Below are positions 15,863 through 25,259 of a stretch of DNA of 64,000 nt, in pieces. A program made the position numbers and the translations under genes. Positions within the stretch are counted from its first letter, which is position 1. Each line of letters begins with the position of its first letter. The DNA is from Bacillota bacterium (GTDB lineage Bacteria > Bacillota > Clostridia > Christensenellales > CAG-138). The DNA is taken from assembly GCA_023400985.1 (NCBI GenBank), contig JAEXEN010000029.1:1-64000 (forward strand). The letters are read 5' to 3'. A model generated the notes under the pieces. That model saw only the letters and a program-made list of their open reading frames with translations, had not been told where the DNA came from and made no database searches.

Positions 15863-16849
15863 TCAGCATATCCGCGGTAAACCCTCTCCAGCCAGCGCGT
15901 CGAGCACGCGCGTCGCGCCGGAGCGGGTTTTTAACAATACCGAGGGCTCGCCCTCGAGGACCGTTGCGGCAAGGCAGGCAAGCTCGCCGTAGCGGGATTT
16001 GCGGAGGATCGAAAGCGCCTTTTCTTCGTCCGCGCCGTCCACCGCGACGCAAAGCTTTCCCTCGTTGCCCATATAGTAGGGGTCGAGGCCCAAAATATCG
16101 CAAAAGCCCTGCACCTGCATGTCGGCAGGGCTATAGTTTTGTGCGAGCTCGATCGCTACCATGGAGCTTTGCGCAAGCTCGTTCAATACCGTGGCAAGCC
16201 CCCCACGGGTGATATCGCGGAGCGCGTGCACGCGTATGCCCGCGTCCAAAAGCTTTTTTACCATGTCGTTGAGCGGCGCGCAGTCGCTCTCGATGTGGTT
16301 TTGGATATGCATGCGGCTCGATAAAATGGCCGCGTGGTGGTCGCCCATGGAGCCGCTGACGAGGATCGCGTCGCCTATGCGGAGGTTTTTTGCGCTGATA
16401 TTTATATCTTCCTGCACGAGGCCGATGCCCGCGGTGTTGATGTAAAGCCCGCCTTTCCCTTCGATCACCTTGGTATCGCCGGCCACAACGGAAACGCCCG
16501 CCTCATCCGCCGCCGCCTTCATGGAGCGCACGACGCGTTCAAGCGTCTCAAGGTCGAGTCCCTCCTCCAAGATAAAACCTGCGGAAAGGTATTTGGGAAC
16601 GGCGCCGCGGCAGAGAAGGTCGTTCACCGTGCCGCACACGGCGATCCGGCCGATATCGCCGCCCGGGAAAAAGAGCGGCGTTACCACGAACGAGTCGGTG
16701 GTGAAAGCAATTTTCCCCGAGGGAACATCCAAAAGCGCCGCATCCTCGAGTGCGTTCAGCGTGGGGTTCCCGAAATAACGCAAAAACACGGAGCCGATGA
16801 GTTCGCCCATCATCCTGCCCCCGCCGCCGTGCGCCGTCGTAATTTTCAT
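15863..16849 (-). CDS. hypE: Hydrogenase maturation protein HypE
   Basis: 328 aa from ATG 16849, which has CGGAGGTACTT upstream; the frame continues further upstream but without support. HypE dehydrates a carbamoyl group on its C-terminal cysteine to make the cyanide ligand of [NiFe] hydrogenases. Seen: N-terminal HGGGGRMM, TTDSFVV, GDTKVIEG, RDITRGGLATVLNE, and the required C-terminal Cys (ending PRIC). It is separated from hypD by about 450 nt of hairpin-rich repeat. Confidence 0.93.
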   Translation of the reverse strand: MKITTAHGGGGRMMGELIGSVFLRYFGNPTLNALEDAALLDVPSGKIAFTTDSFVVTPLFFPGGDIGRIAVCGTVNDLLCRGAVPKYLSAGFILEEGLDLETLERVVRSMKAAADEAGVSVVAGDTKVIEGKGGLYINTAGIGLVQEDINISAKNLRIGDAILVSGSMGDHHAAILSSRMHIQNHIESDCAPLNDMVKKLLDAGIRVHALRDITRGGLATVLNELAQSSMVAIELAQNYSPADMQVQGFCDILGLDPYYMGNEGKLCVAVDGADEEKALSILRKSRYGELACLAATVLEGEPSVLLKTRSGATRVLDALAGEGLPRIC

Positions 16850-17301
16850 AAGTACCTCCGAAGGATGATTTGTTGCAGGTATGTCGTTACCGCGGATCGG
16901 GCGGATAATATCCTCCCCTACGGGTGGGTTTACGTTGCCACAGCACACGCGGCGGGATGAAATCATTCCGCCCTACACGAAACGAGATACCCGCACGCCC
17001 CCTTGCGGAACGGCTAAAGCCGTTCCGGGGGGTTCGGGGGGCAAGCCCCCGAAACTCAAGGGAATTATCAAGGGGCCGAGGCCCCTTGATTTATTCCGGC
17101 TTTGACGACCTGTGCGTCAAAACGGATGAAAGGCGCAGCCTTTCTTTCCTCGCACATCCGCCGCCCGGGAGCGCCAGAAGCGCGACAGGCGGATGTGAAA
17201 AGCCCGCCGCAGGCGCTTTTCGCGCAAGTGACGTAGGCACTTGCGCGACTGAGCGTAAGCCCAGAACCCCGCCGCAGCGGTCCTTCGCGCACATGACGCA
17301 G
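16850..17301. repeat. Hairpin-rich repeat cassette, copy 1 (hypD-hypE gap)
   Basis: Gene-free. It contains the palindrome 16950-16975, GGAACGG/CCGTTCC at ~17007-17026, and a string of stem-loops from ~17027: GGGGG/CCCCC, TCAAGGGGC/GCCCCTTGA, AAAGGC-gca-GCCTTT (~17129-17143) and others. The order matches the cassette at 20905-21222, with paired substitutions inside the stems. The plus-strand frames here look like chance. It interrupts the hyp cluster. Confidence 0.6.
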
Positions 17302-18351
17302 TCATGCCCGCGACTGGGCGCCAGCCCAGATCCCGCATGCCCCCTCCGCCGATACCATGCACGGGCCGATGGGGGAGGCGGGGGTGCAGCTCTTGTTAAA
17401 GTGCGGGCAGTCGTGCGGCGTGGCTTGCCCCGCGATGACGCTGCCGCATAAACACCCTTTTTTCTCCGCGCCCAAAGGGATATCCGCGGAGCCCGCGTCG
17501 AAGCGCGCGTAGCGCGGCGCTATCAAATAGCCGGAGTCGGGAATCTCCCCGAGGCCACGCCACGGAGAGGCAGCGGTAAAGAAGCATTCATTGATGAGGG
17601 CGAGCGCCTGCAGGTTGCCTTTTGCGCTTACAACGCCCGTGTAGAGGTTTCGCGCCTCGTGCGTACCGGCTTTGATTTGACTCAGAAGGTCGTAAATGCC
17701 CGCAAGCACCTGTCCGTATTGAAAGCCCGCTACCGTGAGGGGCACGCGGCGGGATTGGCAGAAGGGCTTGTAGACGTCGCTTCCCAAAATAGCGCTCACA
17801 TGCCCGGGGCCGATGAAGCCCTGAATGTCCGAGCCGGACTCGGTGAGGAAATAAAGCGCGGGCATGAGCGCTTTTACGGCAGTCAAAAGCAATACGTTTT
17901 CTATGTTTTCTTCTTCCAGGCGCTTCAATAGGAGCGCGTAGATGGGGAGTGTGGTCTCAAACCCCACGGCGGCAAAAACGAACAGCGTTTGGGGCTCGCT
18001 TTTCGCAAGGTCAAGTATCTCCATGGGCGAATAGACGATCTCCACCCGCGCGCCCTGCGCCTTTGCCTGCAAAAGCGAAAGCTCGCTCCCGGGCACGCGA
18101 ATCAGGTCGCCGAACGCGCAAAGACATATGCCCTTTTTCAGGCTCCAGCTTACCGCGCGGTCGATGTAGCCCGCAGGGGTCACGCAAACGGGACAGCCCG
18201 GGCCCGATATGAGCTTTACCTGCGGGGGCAAAACGGCGTGCACGCCAAACTGCACGATGCTCCTCGTGTGTGTGCCGCATACCTCCATGAGCCGCGCGGG
18301 AGGCCCGTCGTAGGCGCGGATCCGTGCGGCAAGAAGTTCCGATCTATCCAT
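17302..18351 (-). CDS. hypD: Hydrogenase maturation protein HypD
   Basis: 349 aa from ATG 18351, overlapping the hypC stop by 8 nt. HypD carries a [4Fe-4S] cluster and with HypC assembles Fe(CN)2CO. Conserved parts: LMEVCGTHTRSIVQFG (~22-37), SGPGCPVCVTP, GFETT, GPGHVSAILG and CLCGSVIAGQATPHDCPHF with cluster cysteines. The N-terminal extension of the open frame overlaps hypC and is rejected. Confidence 0.93.
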   Translation of the reverse strand: MDRSELLAARIRAYDGPPARLMEVCGTHTRSIVQFGVHAVLPPQVKLISGPGCPVCVTPAGYIDRAVSWSLKKGICLCAFGDLIRVPGSELSLLQAKAQGARVEIVYSPMEILDLAKSEPQTLFVFAAVGFETTLPIYALLLKRLEEENIENVLLLTAVKALMPALYFLTESGSDIQGFIGPGHVSAILGSDVYKPFCQSRRVPLTVAGFQYGQVLAGIYDLLSQIKAGTHEARNLYTGVVSAKGNLQALALINECFFTAASPWRGLGEIPDSGYLIAPRYARFDAGSADIPLGAEKKGCLCGSVIAGQATPHDCPHFNKSCTPASPIGPCMVSAEGACGIWAGAQSRA

Positions 18352-18562
18352 CGCAGGCTTCCATCTGTGCGAAAAGTTCGTCAAGCTCTTCGACTTCGGA
18401 TTTTGTTACGAGCGATATGGCGCAGCCCGCATGTAAAAGCACGTAATCGCCCAGTTGAGCGTCCACAAGCGAAAGCTCGGCGCTCAGGATATTCCCGCGC
18501 ACATCCACTTTCCCCTTACTTCCTTCCTTTTCCACCACGCGCCCGGCGACCGCAATACACAT
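18344..18562 (-). CDS. hypC: Hydrogenase maturation chaperone HypC
   Basis: 72 aa starting MCIAVAGRV; Cys2 is the essential residue of HypC, so ATG 18562 is chosen over the ATG at 18571 (MISMC...). LGDYVLLHAGCAI carries the conserved histidine. HypC carries the Fe(CN)2CO unit to the hydrogenase large-subunit precursor. Packed between hypF (end 18568) and hypD. Confidence 0.92.
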   Translation of the reverse strand: MCIAVAGRVVEKEGSKGKVDVRGNILSAELSLVDAQLGDYVLLHAGCAISLVTKSEVEELDELFAQMEACDG

Positions 18563-18567
18563 GGAGA

Positions 18568-20904
18568 TCATCCTTTCCCTTTCAATGATAGCAGCGCCGC
18601 ATACCCTTGGCCGAGCGGTATGCAGCCGTCGCCCGCGGGATACGCAACGTTCCGGTAAACTTTGAATCGCTCGCGCTCAAGCATGGGGACGAGCGTTTCC
18701 GTCAAAAGCCTGTTTTGAAACACGCCGCCCGAAAGCGCAACCGTTTCAATACCTGTTTTTTCGCGGAGCGCTCGAAATACCTTGAGCGTGAACGCGCACA
18801 CTGTAAGATGGAAGCGGTACGCAAGCTTATTGGTGCTTTCCCCGCGTTTTTTCTCCGCGCACAGCGCCGTAAAGGCGGGGGAAAGGTCGACGACGGGGCC
18901 GGACTCGTCCTCAAAAAGCGAATAGGGCAAAGGAATTGCGGCCGAAGCGGTATTTTCTTTTTGATAGCGCGCCGCCGCGTTTTCAAGCTCTATGGCGCTC
19001 TGCCCGTCGTAGCCTGATTCATGGCAGATGTTCAAAACGGAGCTTACCGCGTCGAACGCGCGGCCCATGCTCGATGACAAAATCGTGTTCACGCCCGCGC
19101 CCAGCGCCGAGGATATAAGATCAAAATGCTCCCCGCAGGCATGTGCGTGCGCCTCCTCATGAAGCCCCGCGTCGAAAAGATAACACAGCGCGCTTTTCCA
19201 TGCCTGCCGTACGGATTCGTCCGAGCTGAAAAGCCGTATGGGCTTTAAATGCCCCGCGCGGGAAAAATCGCCGTTTTGTACGAGGATGAACTCCCCGCCC
19301 CATATGCTCTTATCCGTTCCGTAGCCCGTGCCGTCGAACGCCGCGCCAAGTATGCTTCCCTCTAAGCCGTGCTCCGCCATCACCGAGGCGATATGCGCGA
19401 AATGGTGCTGCACGTAGATGACGGGAAGACCGCGCTTCCTTGCATACTGCGTGCTTTCGTAGCCGGGATGCAGGTCGCACGCGATTACTTCGGGCGCGAT
19501 CCGAAGCGTTTGCTCCATATCGGCAATTGCGCTTTCGTAGACGGAAACCGCCTCCCGCGTATCGAGCGCCCCCGTTTCCGCACTCACATAGGCGAAGCCG
19601 TTTTTTATAAGGCAGATCGTACTTTTTTCCTGCGCGCCCGTTGAAAGGATGGGCGGGGAAGTTTCAAAGGCCGGGAGCGCCGCAGGGAAAGGCACATAGC
19701 CGCGTGCGCGGCGAATCAAACTCGCATTGCCGCCCACCACGGCGGCGACGGAATCGTCGAGCCGCCGGACGATTTCCCTGTCGTTCCACAGGACGCCCGA
19801 AATTAGCTCGTTCGCCTCAAAAAACGCGAATATTTCCGCGTCATCCTTAAATATAGGAAGCCCGCTCGGATTGGCGCTCGTCAAAACGACGGGTCCGGTC
19901 TCCTTCAAAAGCAGATGATGGAGCGGCGTATACGGCAAAAACGCACCCATGAAACGGCTGTTGCCGTACACATCCGGCACGATGCGCGAGGGCTTTCCGG
20001 CAAGGAGCACGATGGGTCTTGCGCTCGCATTTAAAAGCGCCGCCTCTTTTTCGTTCACCTCGGCATGCTCCTTTATAGAGCTTAAGCTGGGGAACATCAC
20101 GGCGAACGGCTTTTGCTCGCGGCCCTTCAACGCGCGAAGCGCTTTTACGGTATCGCCACGATAGGGGCTGCACGCGAGGTGGTAGCCGCCTATGCCCTTT
20201 ACGGCGACAATTTTCCCTTCGTTGAGCGCCGCCACGGCTTCGTTGAGCGCGTCCGCGGCTTTTATAACGCCGTCCCTGCCGGTATAAAAAAGCGTGGGTC
20301 CGCAGACGTTGCAGCATACGGTCTGCGCGTGGAAGCGCCTGTTTTTCGGGCTCTTATACTCCGACGCGCAAAGGGTACACATGGGGAAAATGTCCATGGA
20401 GGTGCTGTCGCGGTCGTAGGGGATTTTTTTAACGATGCTGAAGCGCGGACCGCAGTTGGTGCAGCTGATAAATGGGTTCAAATACCGCGGGTCGCCTACC
20501 GTGAAAAGCTCTTTTAAACAGTCGTCACAGATGGCGATATCGGGCGAGGGCATGATCGCACCTATATCCCCTTCATCTTCATCGCTTTTTAGTATAAGAA
20601 ACGCTGACGTTTCTTCACCTGCGGCGAGGGAAAGCTCGCGGGAAATGCCCGCGATATAGCTGCCTGCCGGGCGGCGCTCGCTTAGGTCGCGGTAAAATCC
20701 ATCGAGCGCGGGTCTATTTCCCACCGCTTCAATAAGCACATGGCCGCTTTGGTTTTTTACAAAACCGCCGAGGCGGTATTCCTCCGCCAGCCGCGCCACA
20801 AACGGGCGGAAGCCCACGCCCTGCACGATGCCCGAAACGCGTATGACAGCCTTAAACATTTGGCTTGAGTCTACCATATTTATCGTAACGCAAAACTCCT
20901 TCAT
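18568..20904 (-). CDS. hypF: Carbamoyltransferase HypF
   Basis: Up to 778 aa, usual for HypF. Domain order: acylphosphatase (IVQGVGFRPF, ~28), two zinc fingers (CDDCL...CTNCG; CTLC...CNVCG, ~110-210), YrdC-like (~215-400), then a Kae1-like carbamoyltransferase with YVQHHFAHIASVMAEH and AFDGTGYGTD. It transfers carbamoyl from carbamoyl phosphate to the HypE cysteine. Start uncertain: the ATGs at 20904, 20877 and 20859 are in frame, none has a good ribosome site, and homology favours 20859 (MFKAVIRVSG). A repeat cassette lies just upstream. Confidence 0.92.
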   Translation of the reverse strand: MKEFCVTINMVDSSQMFKAVIRVSGIVQGVGFRPFVARLAEEYRLGGFVKNQSGHVLIEAVGNRPALDGFYRDLSERRPAGSYIAGISRELSLAAGEETSAFLILKSDEDEGDIGAIMPSPDIAICDDCLKELFTVGDPRYLNPFISCTNCGPRFSIVKKIPYDRDSTSMDIFPMCTLCASEYKSPKNRRFHAQTVCCNVCGPTLFYTGRDGVIKAADALNEAVAALNEGKIVAVKGIGGYHLACSPYRGDTVKALRALKGREQKPFAVMFPSLSSIKEHAEVNEKEAALLNASARPIVLLAGKPSRIVPDVYGNSRFMGAFLPYTPLHHLLLKETGPVVLTSANPSGLPIFKDDAEIFAFFEANELISGVLWNDREIVRRLDDSVAAVVGGNASLIRRARGYVPFPAALPAFETSPPILSTGAQEKSTICLIKNGFAYVSAETGALDTREAVSVYESAIADMEQTLRIAPEVIACDLHPGYESTQYARKRGLPVIYVQHHFAHIASVMAEHGLEGSILGAAFDGTGYGTDKSIWGGEFILVQNGDFSRAGHLKPIRLFSSDESVRQAWKSALCYLFDAGLHEEAHAHACGEHFDLISSALGAGVNTILSSSMGRAFDAVSSVLNICHESGYDGQSAIELENAAARYQKENTASAAIPLPYSLFEDESGPVVDLSPAFTALCAEKKRGESTNKLAYRFHLTVCAFTLKVFRALREKTGIETVALSGGVFQNRLLTETLVPMLERERFKVYRNVAYPAGDGCIPLGQGYAALLSLKGKG

Positions 20905-21222
20905 AGGGTTCGGGGGTCACAACCCCCGGGATTGTCAAGGGGCGTCCCCTTGACTTCCTTCCGGCTTCGGCGGCATGCACGCGTCCGGCGAAGCCGGAGC
21001 CCTAACGTCCGGCACAGCCGGAGCCCTTTGGGCCGAGGCCTATGGCCTCGCGTGGGCCAAGACCTGCGGCCTTGCGTGCCGAAACGGATGAAAAGCGGAG
21101 CTTTTCGTTCCTCTCACGGGTTGCCGCCCGGAAATGCGCAGCATTTTAGGCAAACCGTGCAACCCCGTCGCAACGGACCCTCGCGCATGTGACGGAACGG
21201 CACATGCGCGAAACGCGGAGCG
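20905..21222. repeat. Hairpin-rich repeat cassette, copy 2 (hypA-hypF gap)
   Basis: Gene-free. Same series of elements as copy 1: GGTTCGGGGG...CCCCCG, TCAAGGGG-cgt-CCCCTTGA, TTCCGGCTT, AAACGGATG, AAAAGC-gga-GCTTTT, GCCGCCCGG, and a CGCGCATGT...ACATGCGCG palindrome. Copy 2 has an extra block of GGCC-rich stem-loops (20990-21075) that copy 1 lacks. Stem sequences differ between copies but stay paired. Confidence 0.6.
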
Positions 21223-21567
21223 TTATGTTTCCAGTTCTATGCTTTCCACGTAGCATGCGTTTCCTTTATTTGTCGGCGTTCCCTCCGCGCCGCATTCGGG
21301 GCAGGAGAAGGAAAAGCGCGCTCGTTCGAATTCTTTTTTGCAGCTCTCGCAGTACAGTGTGGAGCGGATGATGTTCGCCTTGATCTTTGCGCCCTGCGCG
21401 ACGGTGTTTTCCGCGAGAAGATCGAAATAGGTCTGCACGCATTCGGGCACGATGCCGCTATCCTCTCCTACGGCGAGCATCACCTTTACAACGCGGACGG
21501 CGTTTTCTTTCTTCGCCTCGTCGCATACGATTTTGACGATCCTTTGGGTGAGGGAGAGCTCGTGCAA
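21223..21567 (-). CDS. hypA: Hydrogenase nickel-insertion protein HypA
   Basis: 114 aa. His2 in MHELSLTQRIV is the nickel-binding residue; the zinc site is CESCKKEF...CPECGAEG. It delivers nickel to the hydrogenase large subunit, normally with HypB, which is not seen in the window. First gene of the minus-strand hyp cluster, divergent from the hydrogenase operon. Confidence 0.93.
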   Translation of the reverse strand: MHELSLTQRIVKIVCDEAKKENAVRVVKVMLAVGEDSGIVPECVQTYFDLLAENTVAQGAKIKANIIRSTLYCESCKKEFERARFSFSCPECGAEGTPTNKGNACYVESIELET

Positions 21568-21953
21568 GCTTCGTTTCCTTTCTTACTAAAAACACGTGCC
21601 GCGCTTTTTCTCCATTATAAGCGCGCCGCTCCGGGCATGCAAGGGATACGGGTACGGGAAAGATTGTGAATAAAAATACAAATATACTTTATGGCGGTTA
21701 AAAGATATATCGCCCGCAAGCATTGACGCTTCGGCGCGAAAGCTATATAATTTCAAATGCAAGCTATCGCGGGCACAGGCGTTTCTCACGATGCGGGAGC
21801 GGTGCGTTCCGGGAACAGGCAGGAAAATAAAAATACAGAATTGTTTCTTTTTTATCAATTGCCGACGCTTAGCAAAACCCGGGCGGGGAAAACGGCCGCC
21901 TTGGCTTTCAAGGTGCGCTTAAGTCGTTTCAACATCATTCTGGGGGCTAAAAG
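21568..21953. promoter_or_regulatory. Divergent control region for hyp and hydrogenase operons
   Basis: Minus strand: TTGCAT (21637-21642), 17 nt, TATAAT (21614-21619) for hypA. Plus strand: TTGACG (21723-21728), 17 nt, TATAAT (21746-21751) for the hydrogenase. The hydrogenase transcript would have a leader of about 195 nt with GC-rich stems but no riboswitch I recognise. Confidence 0.7.
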
Positions 21954-23390
21954 ATGGATAATATCACCCTTCTGTCGCTGATCGTTTTCATCCCCTTAAT
22001 CGGCGCGTTTTTGCTGCCGCTTGCGGGGAAGGTGCATAAGATGCTTCGAAACGCGCTCGCGCTTGTGTTTGTGCTTGTGCCGTTCGTGCTTTGCCTTCTT
22101 TGCATCCCCGCGGCGCTCAGCGGCACGCCGTATTCGTTTAACTTCGAACTGCCGCTCGGGCTCAATTTCGGCTTCCTTGCTGACGGGCTTGCGCTCTTCA
22201 TGGCATGTACGGCGTCGTTTCTGGGGCTCGTCATCATCGTATACTCCTACGGCTACATGTCGCATTTCGAGCACCAAAACGAGTATTATCTGATGGTTGT
22301 GCTGTTCCTCGGGGCTATGATGGGCATTACGCTCACCACGAGCCTCGTATTTTTGTACCTCTTCTGGGAGATCTCGGCGCTTTGCTGTTGGAGGCTCATC
22401 GGCTTCTTTCGCGAGGAAGAATACGTCCGCCGCGCCAACAAGGCGTTTCTCATCACGGGCGCCGGCGCGCTTGTAATGCTGGCGGGCTTCCTCATGATCT
22501 ACGCGCAGTACGGCACGACGGACTTAATTGCACTTCGCGGCAAGGCGGTGTCGAACGCGGCGGTCGCGCTCATCCTCTGCGGCATCCTCTCCAAATCCGC
22601 CACGCTGCCGCTCCATTCGTGGATCGCGGACGCGGGCATTGCGCCGACGCCCGTTACGGCGCTTCTCCACGCGGCGGTGCTCGTAAAGATCGGCGTGTAC
22701 GCGTTTGCGCGGCTGTTCCTCGTTACCTTTGAAATGGAAATGTTCTGGCACACGGCGGTGCCTGTGATCGCGGCGGTGAGCGCCATACTATCGGCGGGCG
22801 CTGCCATCGCGGAAAACGACATCAAAAGGATCATCGCGTATTCCACGGTGAGCCAGATCGGCTTTATCTTCCTGGGCCTTTCGGTGGGCGGTGAGCTTGC
22901 CGCGGCGGGCGGGCTTCTCTACATACTCATGCACGGCATTTCAAAAGGCGGGCTGTTTTTGTGCGCGGGCGTCGTGGAGCATAATTGCCACACCAAGGAC
23001 ATCACAAAGCTTGGCGGGCTCTATAAGACCATGCCCGTCACGGCGGCGTCCTTTTTGCTTTGCGCGTTGAGCGTTATGGGCATTCCCCCGTTCGGAGGCT
23101 TTTTCAGCAAATACATGGTGGTAAACGGCGCGGTGGAGGCGGGTCATCCGTGGATCGCTGCGGTATTCCTTTTGGGCGCGGTGATGACGGTGATCTATCT
23201 GCTCCGCGTATTCGTAAAGGTGTTTTTCGGGGAACCTAACATGGAGCATATGCCCAAAGAGGGCTCGCCCATCATGGTGGCCTCGGTCGGCTTCATGGCG
23301 GCGTTGTCGCTTGTAAGCGGGTTTCTCATCAGCTACCCAGCTTCGATGGCCGCCGCGGCCGTAAAGCAGATGGCGGAGGTGATACGATGA
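21954..23390 (+). CDS. Hydrogenase membrane subunit, antiporter-like (NuoL/NuoM family)
   Basis: 478 aa, about 14 membrane helices. Antiporter-family motifs: LFWEISALCCWRLIGF (conserved Glu in helix 5), PLHSWIADAGIAPTPVTALLHAAVLVKIG (~218-246) and the lysine-bearing ENDIKRIIAYSTVSQIGF. In complex I and group 4 hydrogenases such subunits move protons or sodium. First of 11 complex-I-like genes; its stop overlaps the next start by 4 nt. Confidence 0.9.
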   Translation: MDNITLLSLIVFIPLIGAFLLPLAGKVHKMLRNALALVFVLVPFVLCLLCIPAALSGTPYSFNFELPLGLNFGFLADGLALFMACTASFLGLVIIVYSYGYMSHFEHQNEYYLMVVLFLGAMMGITLTTSLVFLYLFWEISALCCWRLIGFFREEEYVRRANKAFLITGAGALVMLAGFLMIYAQYGTTDLIALRGKAVSNAAVALILCGILSKSATLPLHSWIADAGIAPTPVTALLHAAVLVKIGVYAFARLFLVTFEMEMFWHTAVPVIAAVSAILSAGAAIAENDIKRIIAYSTVSQIGFIFLGLSVGGELAAAGGLLYILMHGISKGGLFLCAGVVEHNCHTKDITKLGGLYKTMPVTAASFLLCALSVMGIPPFGGFFSKYMVVNGAVEAGHPWIAAVFLLGAVMTVIYLLRVFVKVFFGEPNMEHMPKEGSPIMVASVGFMAALSLVSGFLISYPASMAAAAVKQMAEVIR

Positions 23391-25240
23391 GCGAAGTATT
23401 TTACCAAACTTTGCTGTTCGCGGTCATTCTGATACCGGCGCTTCTCGCGGGCGTCACGCTTTTGACGCCGAAGAAGGCCAAGCTTTGGCATACGGCAGCC
23501 CTCATTCTCGGATTTAGTGTGAACCTCGCGCTTTGCATTTTGCTCTACGGCGCGTCGGTCCGTTTCGAGCGCGAATGGCTCGGTTTCGGTATCAGCTTTT
23601 CCTTAAGGCTTTACCAGTTCAACGGTTTCATCCTGCTCGCGGCGGCGGGGCTTTCGTTCCTCGTGGCGCTCTATACCGCGGCGTTTGCATGGAAGCGGGA
23701 CTATAAAAAGCAGTTTTACGCCTACATGCTTTTGACGATCGCGCTCGTCAACGGCGCGGTGCTCGCGGACAACCTCCTTGTGATGCTGTTTTTCTGGGAG
23801 GCAATCTTGGGCACCATGTTCGGGATGATCTATTTGGGCGGCAAGGAAAGTTTCAAAACCTCCGTCAAGGCGGTCATCATCGCGGGCGTCGGCGACCTTT
23901 GCATGATGCTCGGCATCGGCATGGCGGGCTACCTTGCCAATACGCTTTCGATGAGCGGTATAAATAAGCTCCCCGTGGAGGGCCTCGGCGCGGCGGCGTT
24001 TGTACTTTTGATGATCGGCGCCATATCGAAGGCCGGCTCTATGCCCTTCCATACATGGATACCCGATGCGGCGAAGGACGCGCCCATGCCGTTTTTGCCG
24101 TTTTTGCCCGGCACGCTCGAAAAGCTTTTGGGCATTTACCTTCTCGCAAGGCTCTGCACGGAATTTTTCGATTTCCAAAACGGCTCCGCGATGAGCACGG
24201 TGCTTATGACCATCGGCGTATGCACCATACTGTTTGCGGTGATGATGGCGCTCATACAGAAGGATTATAAAAAGCTTCTTTCCTACCACGCGATAAGCCA
24301 GGTGGGCTACATGATGCTCGGCATAGGCACGGCGCTGCCCGTGGGGCTTATCGGCGGCGTGTTCCACATGCTCAACCACGCGGCGTATAAGTGCCTGCTG
24401 TTCCTCACCGCGGGTTCCGTGGAAAAGCAGACGGGTACGACCGATCTCCATGGGCTCGGCGGCCTGCATAAAAAAATGCCCGTCACCATGGTGAGCTTCC
24501 TTGTTGCGGCGGCGTCCATTGCGGGATTCCCGCTGACCAACGGCTTTTACTCCAAGGAGCTTGTTTTCGACGCAGCGCTTGAAAGCGGGACGATCTTCTA
24601 TATCGTGGCGCTCCTCGGCGCGTTCTTTACGGCCGTGTCATTTTTGAAGCTCGGCCACGCGGCGTTCTTCGGCAAGGAGGGCGAGGCCGTGAAGGGGAAA
24701 GAAATCAAGGAAGCGCCTGCTGCCATGCTCGTTTCGATGGTTTCGCTCGCGGCCATCTGCTTGGGCTTAGGCATATTCCATACGCCCGTCATCACGAACC
24801 TTATCGCGCCCACGCTCACGGGCTATGAGGAGGCGGAGCATTTCGCCACGCACACCAATTGGCTGCTCGTGGGTATTTCCTGCGGCGTGCTTGCGCTTGC
24901 GGCGGTGAGCCACTTCCTGGGCTATAAGAAGACCGGGAAGGGCCTCAATGCGGCGGATCATTTCCATTACGCGCCGGTATTGAAGGATGTGTACGGGCTT
25001 GCCGAAAAGAAATATTTCGACCCGTACTATGTGGGCGGCTTCGTCATCAGGGCGTACGCGGACGCGTCGCTATGGGTCAACAATATGATAAGCCTCTTTT
25101 ACGATAAGGCGGTGCCGCGCTTGACCGCCGCGCTTTCGGGCGTTGTGAAGGAAGCGCACAACGGCAGTCAGGCGCGCTATGTTGTGTGGATACTCTTCGG
25201 CATGGCGCTTATGGCCGCCTTGTTCGTGTTGTTTATTTAG
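23387..25240 (+). CDS. Hydrogenase membrane subunit, NuoL-like
   Basis: 617 aa, NuoL length, with about 16 helices and a C-terminal extension after residue ~500 that could be the lateral helix. Motifs: LFFWEAILGTMFGMIYLGG, MPFHTWIPDAAKDAPMPFLP, IQKDYKKLLSYHAISQVGYM. The PMPFLPFLPGTLEK stretch departs from the usual TPVSALLHAATMV-like motif, so this subunit may be specialised. Second antiporter-like subunit. Confidence 0.9.
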   Translation: MSEVFYQTLLFAVILIPALLAGVTLLTPKKAKLWHTAALILGFSVNLALCILLYGASVRFEREWLGFGISFSLRLYQFNGFILLAAAGLSFLVALYTAAFAWKRDYKKQFYAYMLLTIALVNGAVLADNLLVMLFFWEAILGTMFGMIYLGGKESFKTSVKAVIIAGVGDLCMMLGIGMAGYLANTLSMSGINKLPVEGLGAAAFVLLMIGAISKAGSMPFHTWIPDAAKDAPMPFLPFLPGTLEKLLGIYLLARLCTEFFDFQNGSAMSTVLMTIGVCTILFAVMMALIQKDYKKLLSYHAISQVGYMMLGIGTALPVGLIGGVFHMLNHAAYKCLLFLTAGSVEKQTGTTDLHGLGGLHKKMPVTMVSFLVAAASIAGFPLTNGFYSKELVFDAALESGTIFYIVALLGAFFTAVSFLKLGHAAFFGKEGEAVKGKEIKEAPAAMLVSMVSLAAICLGLGIFHTPVITNLIAPTLTGYEEAEHFATHTNWLLVGISCGVLALAAVSHFLGYKKTGKGLNAADHFHYAPVLKDVYGLAEKKYFDPYYVGGFVIRAYADASLWVNNMISLFYDKAVPRLTAALSGVVKEAHNGSQARYVVWILFGMALMAALFVLFI

Positions 25241-25259
25241 GGAAGCGGGAGGAAGAAAC

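Noticed and set aside
16924..17451. Plus-strand frames across the hyp hairpin region
   Set aside because: Pro/Arg/Gly-rich translation of palindromic repeats; both strands give similar frames, which points to composition.
23603..24469. 288-codon minus-strand frame in the NuoL-like gene
   Set aside because: Arg/His/Glu-rich antisense artefact of membrane-protein codons.
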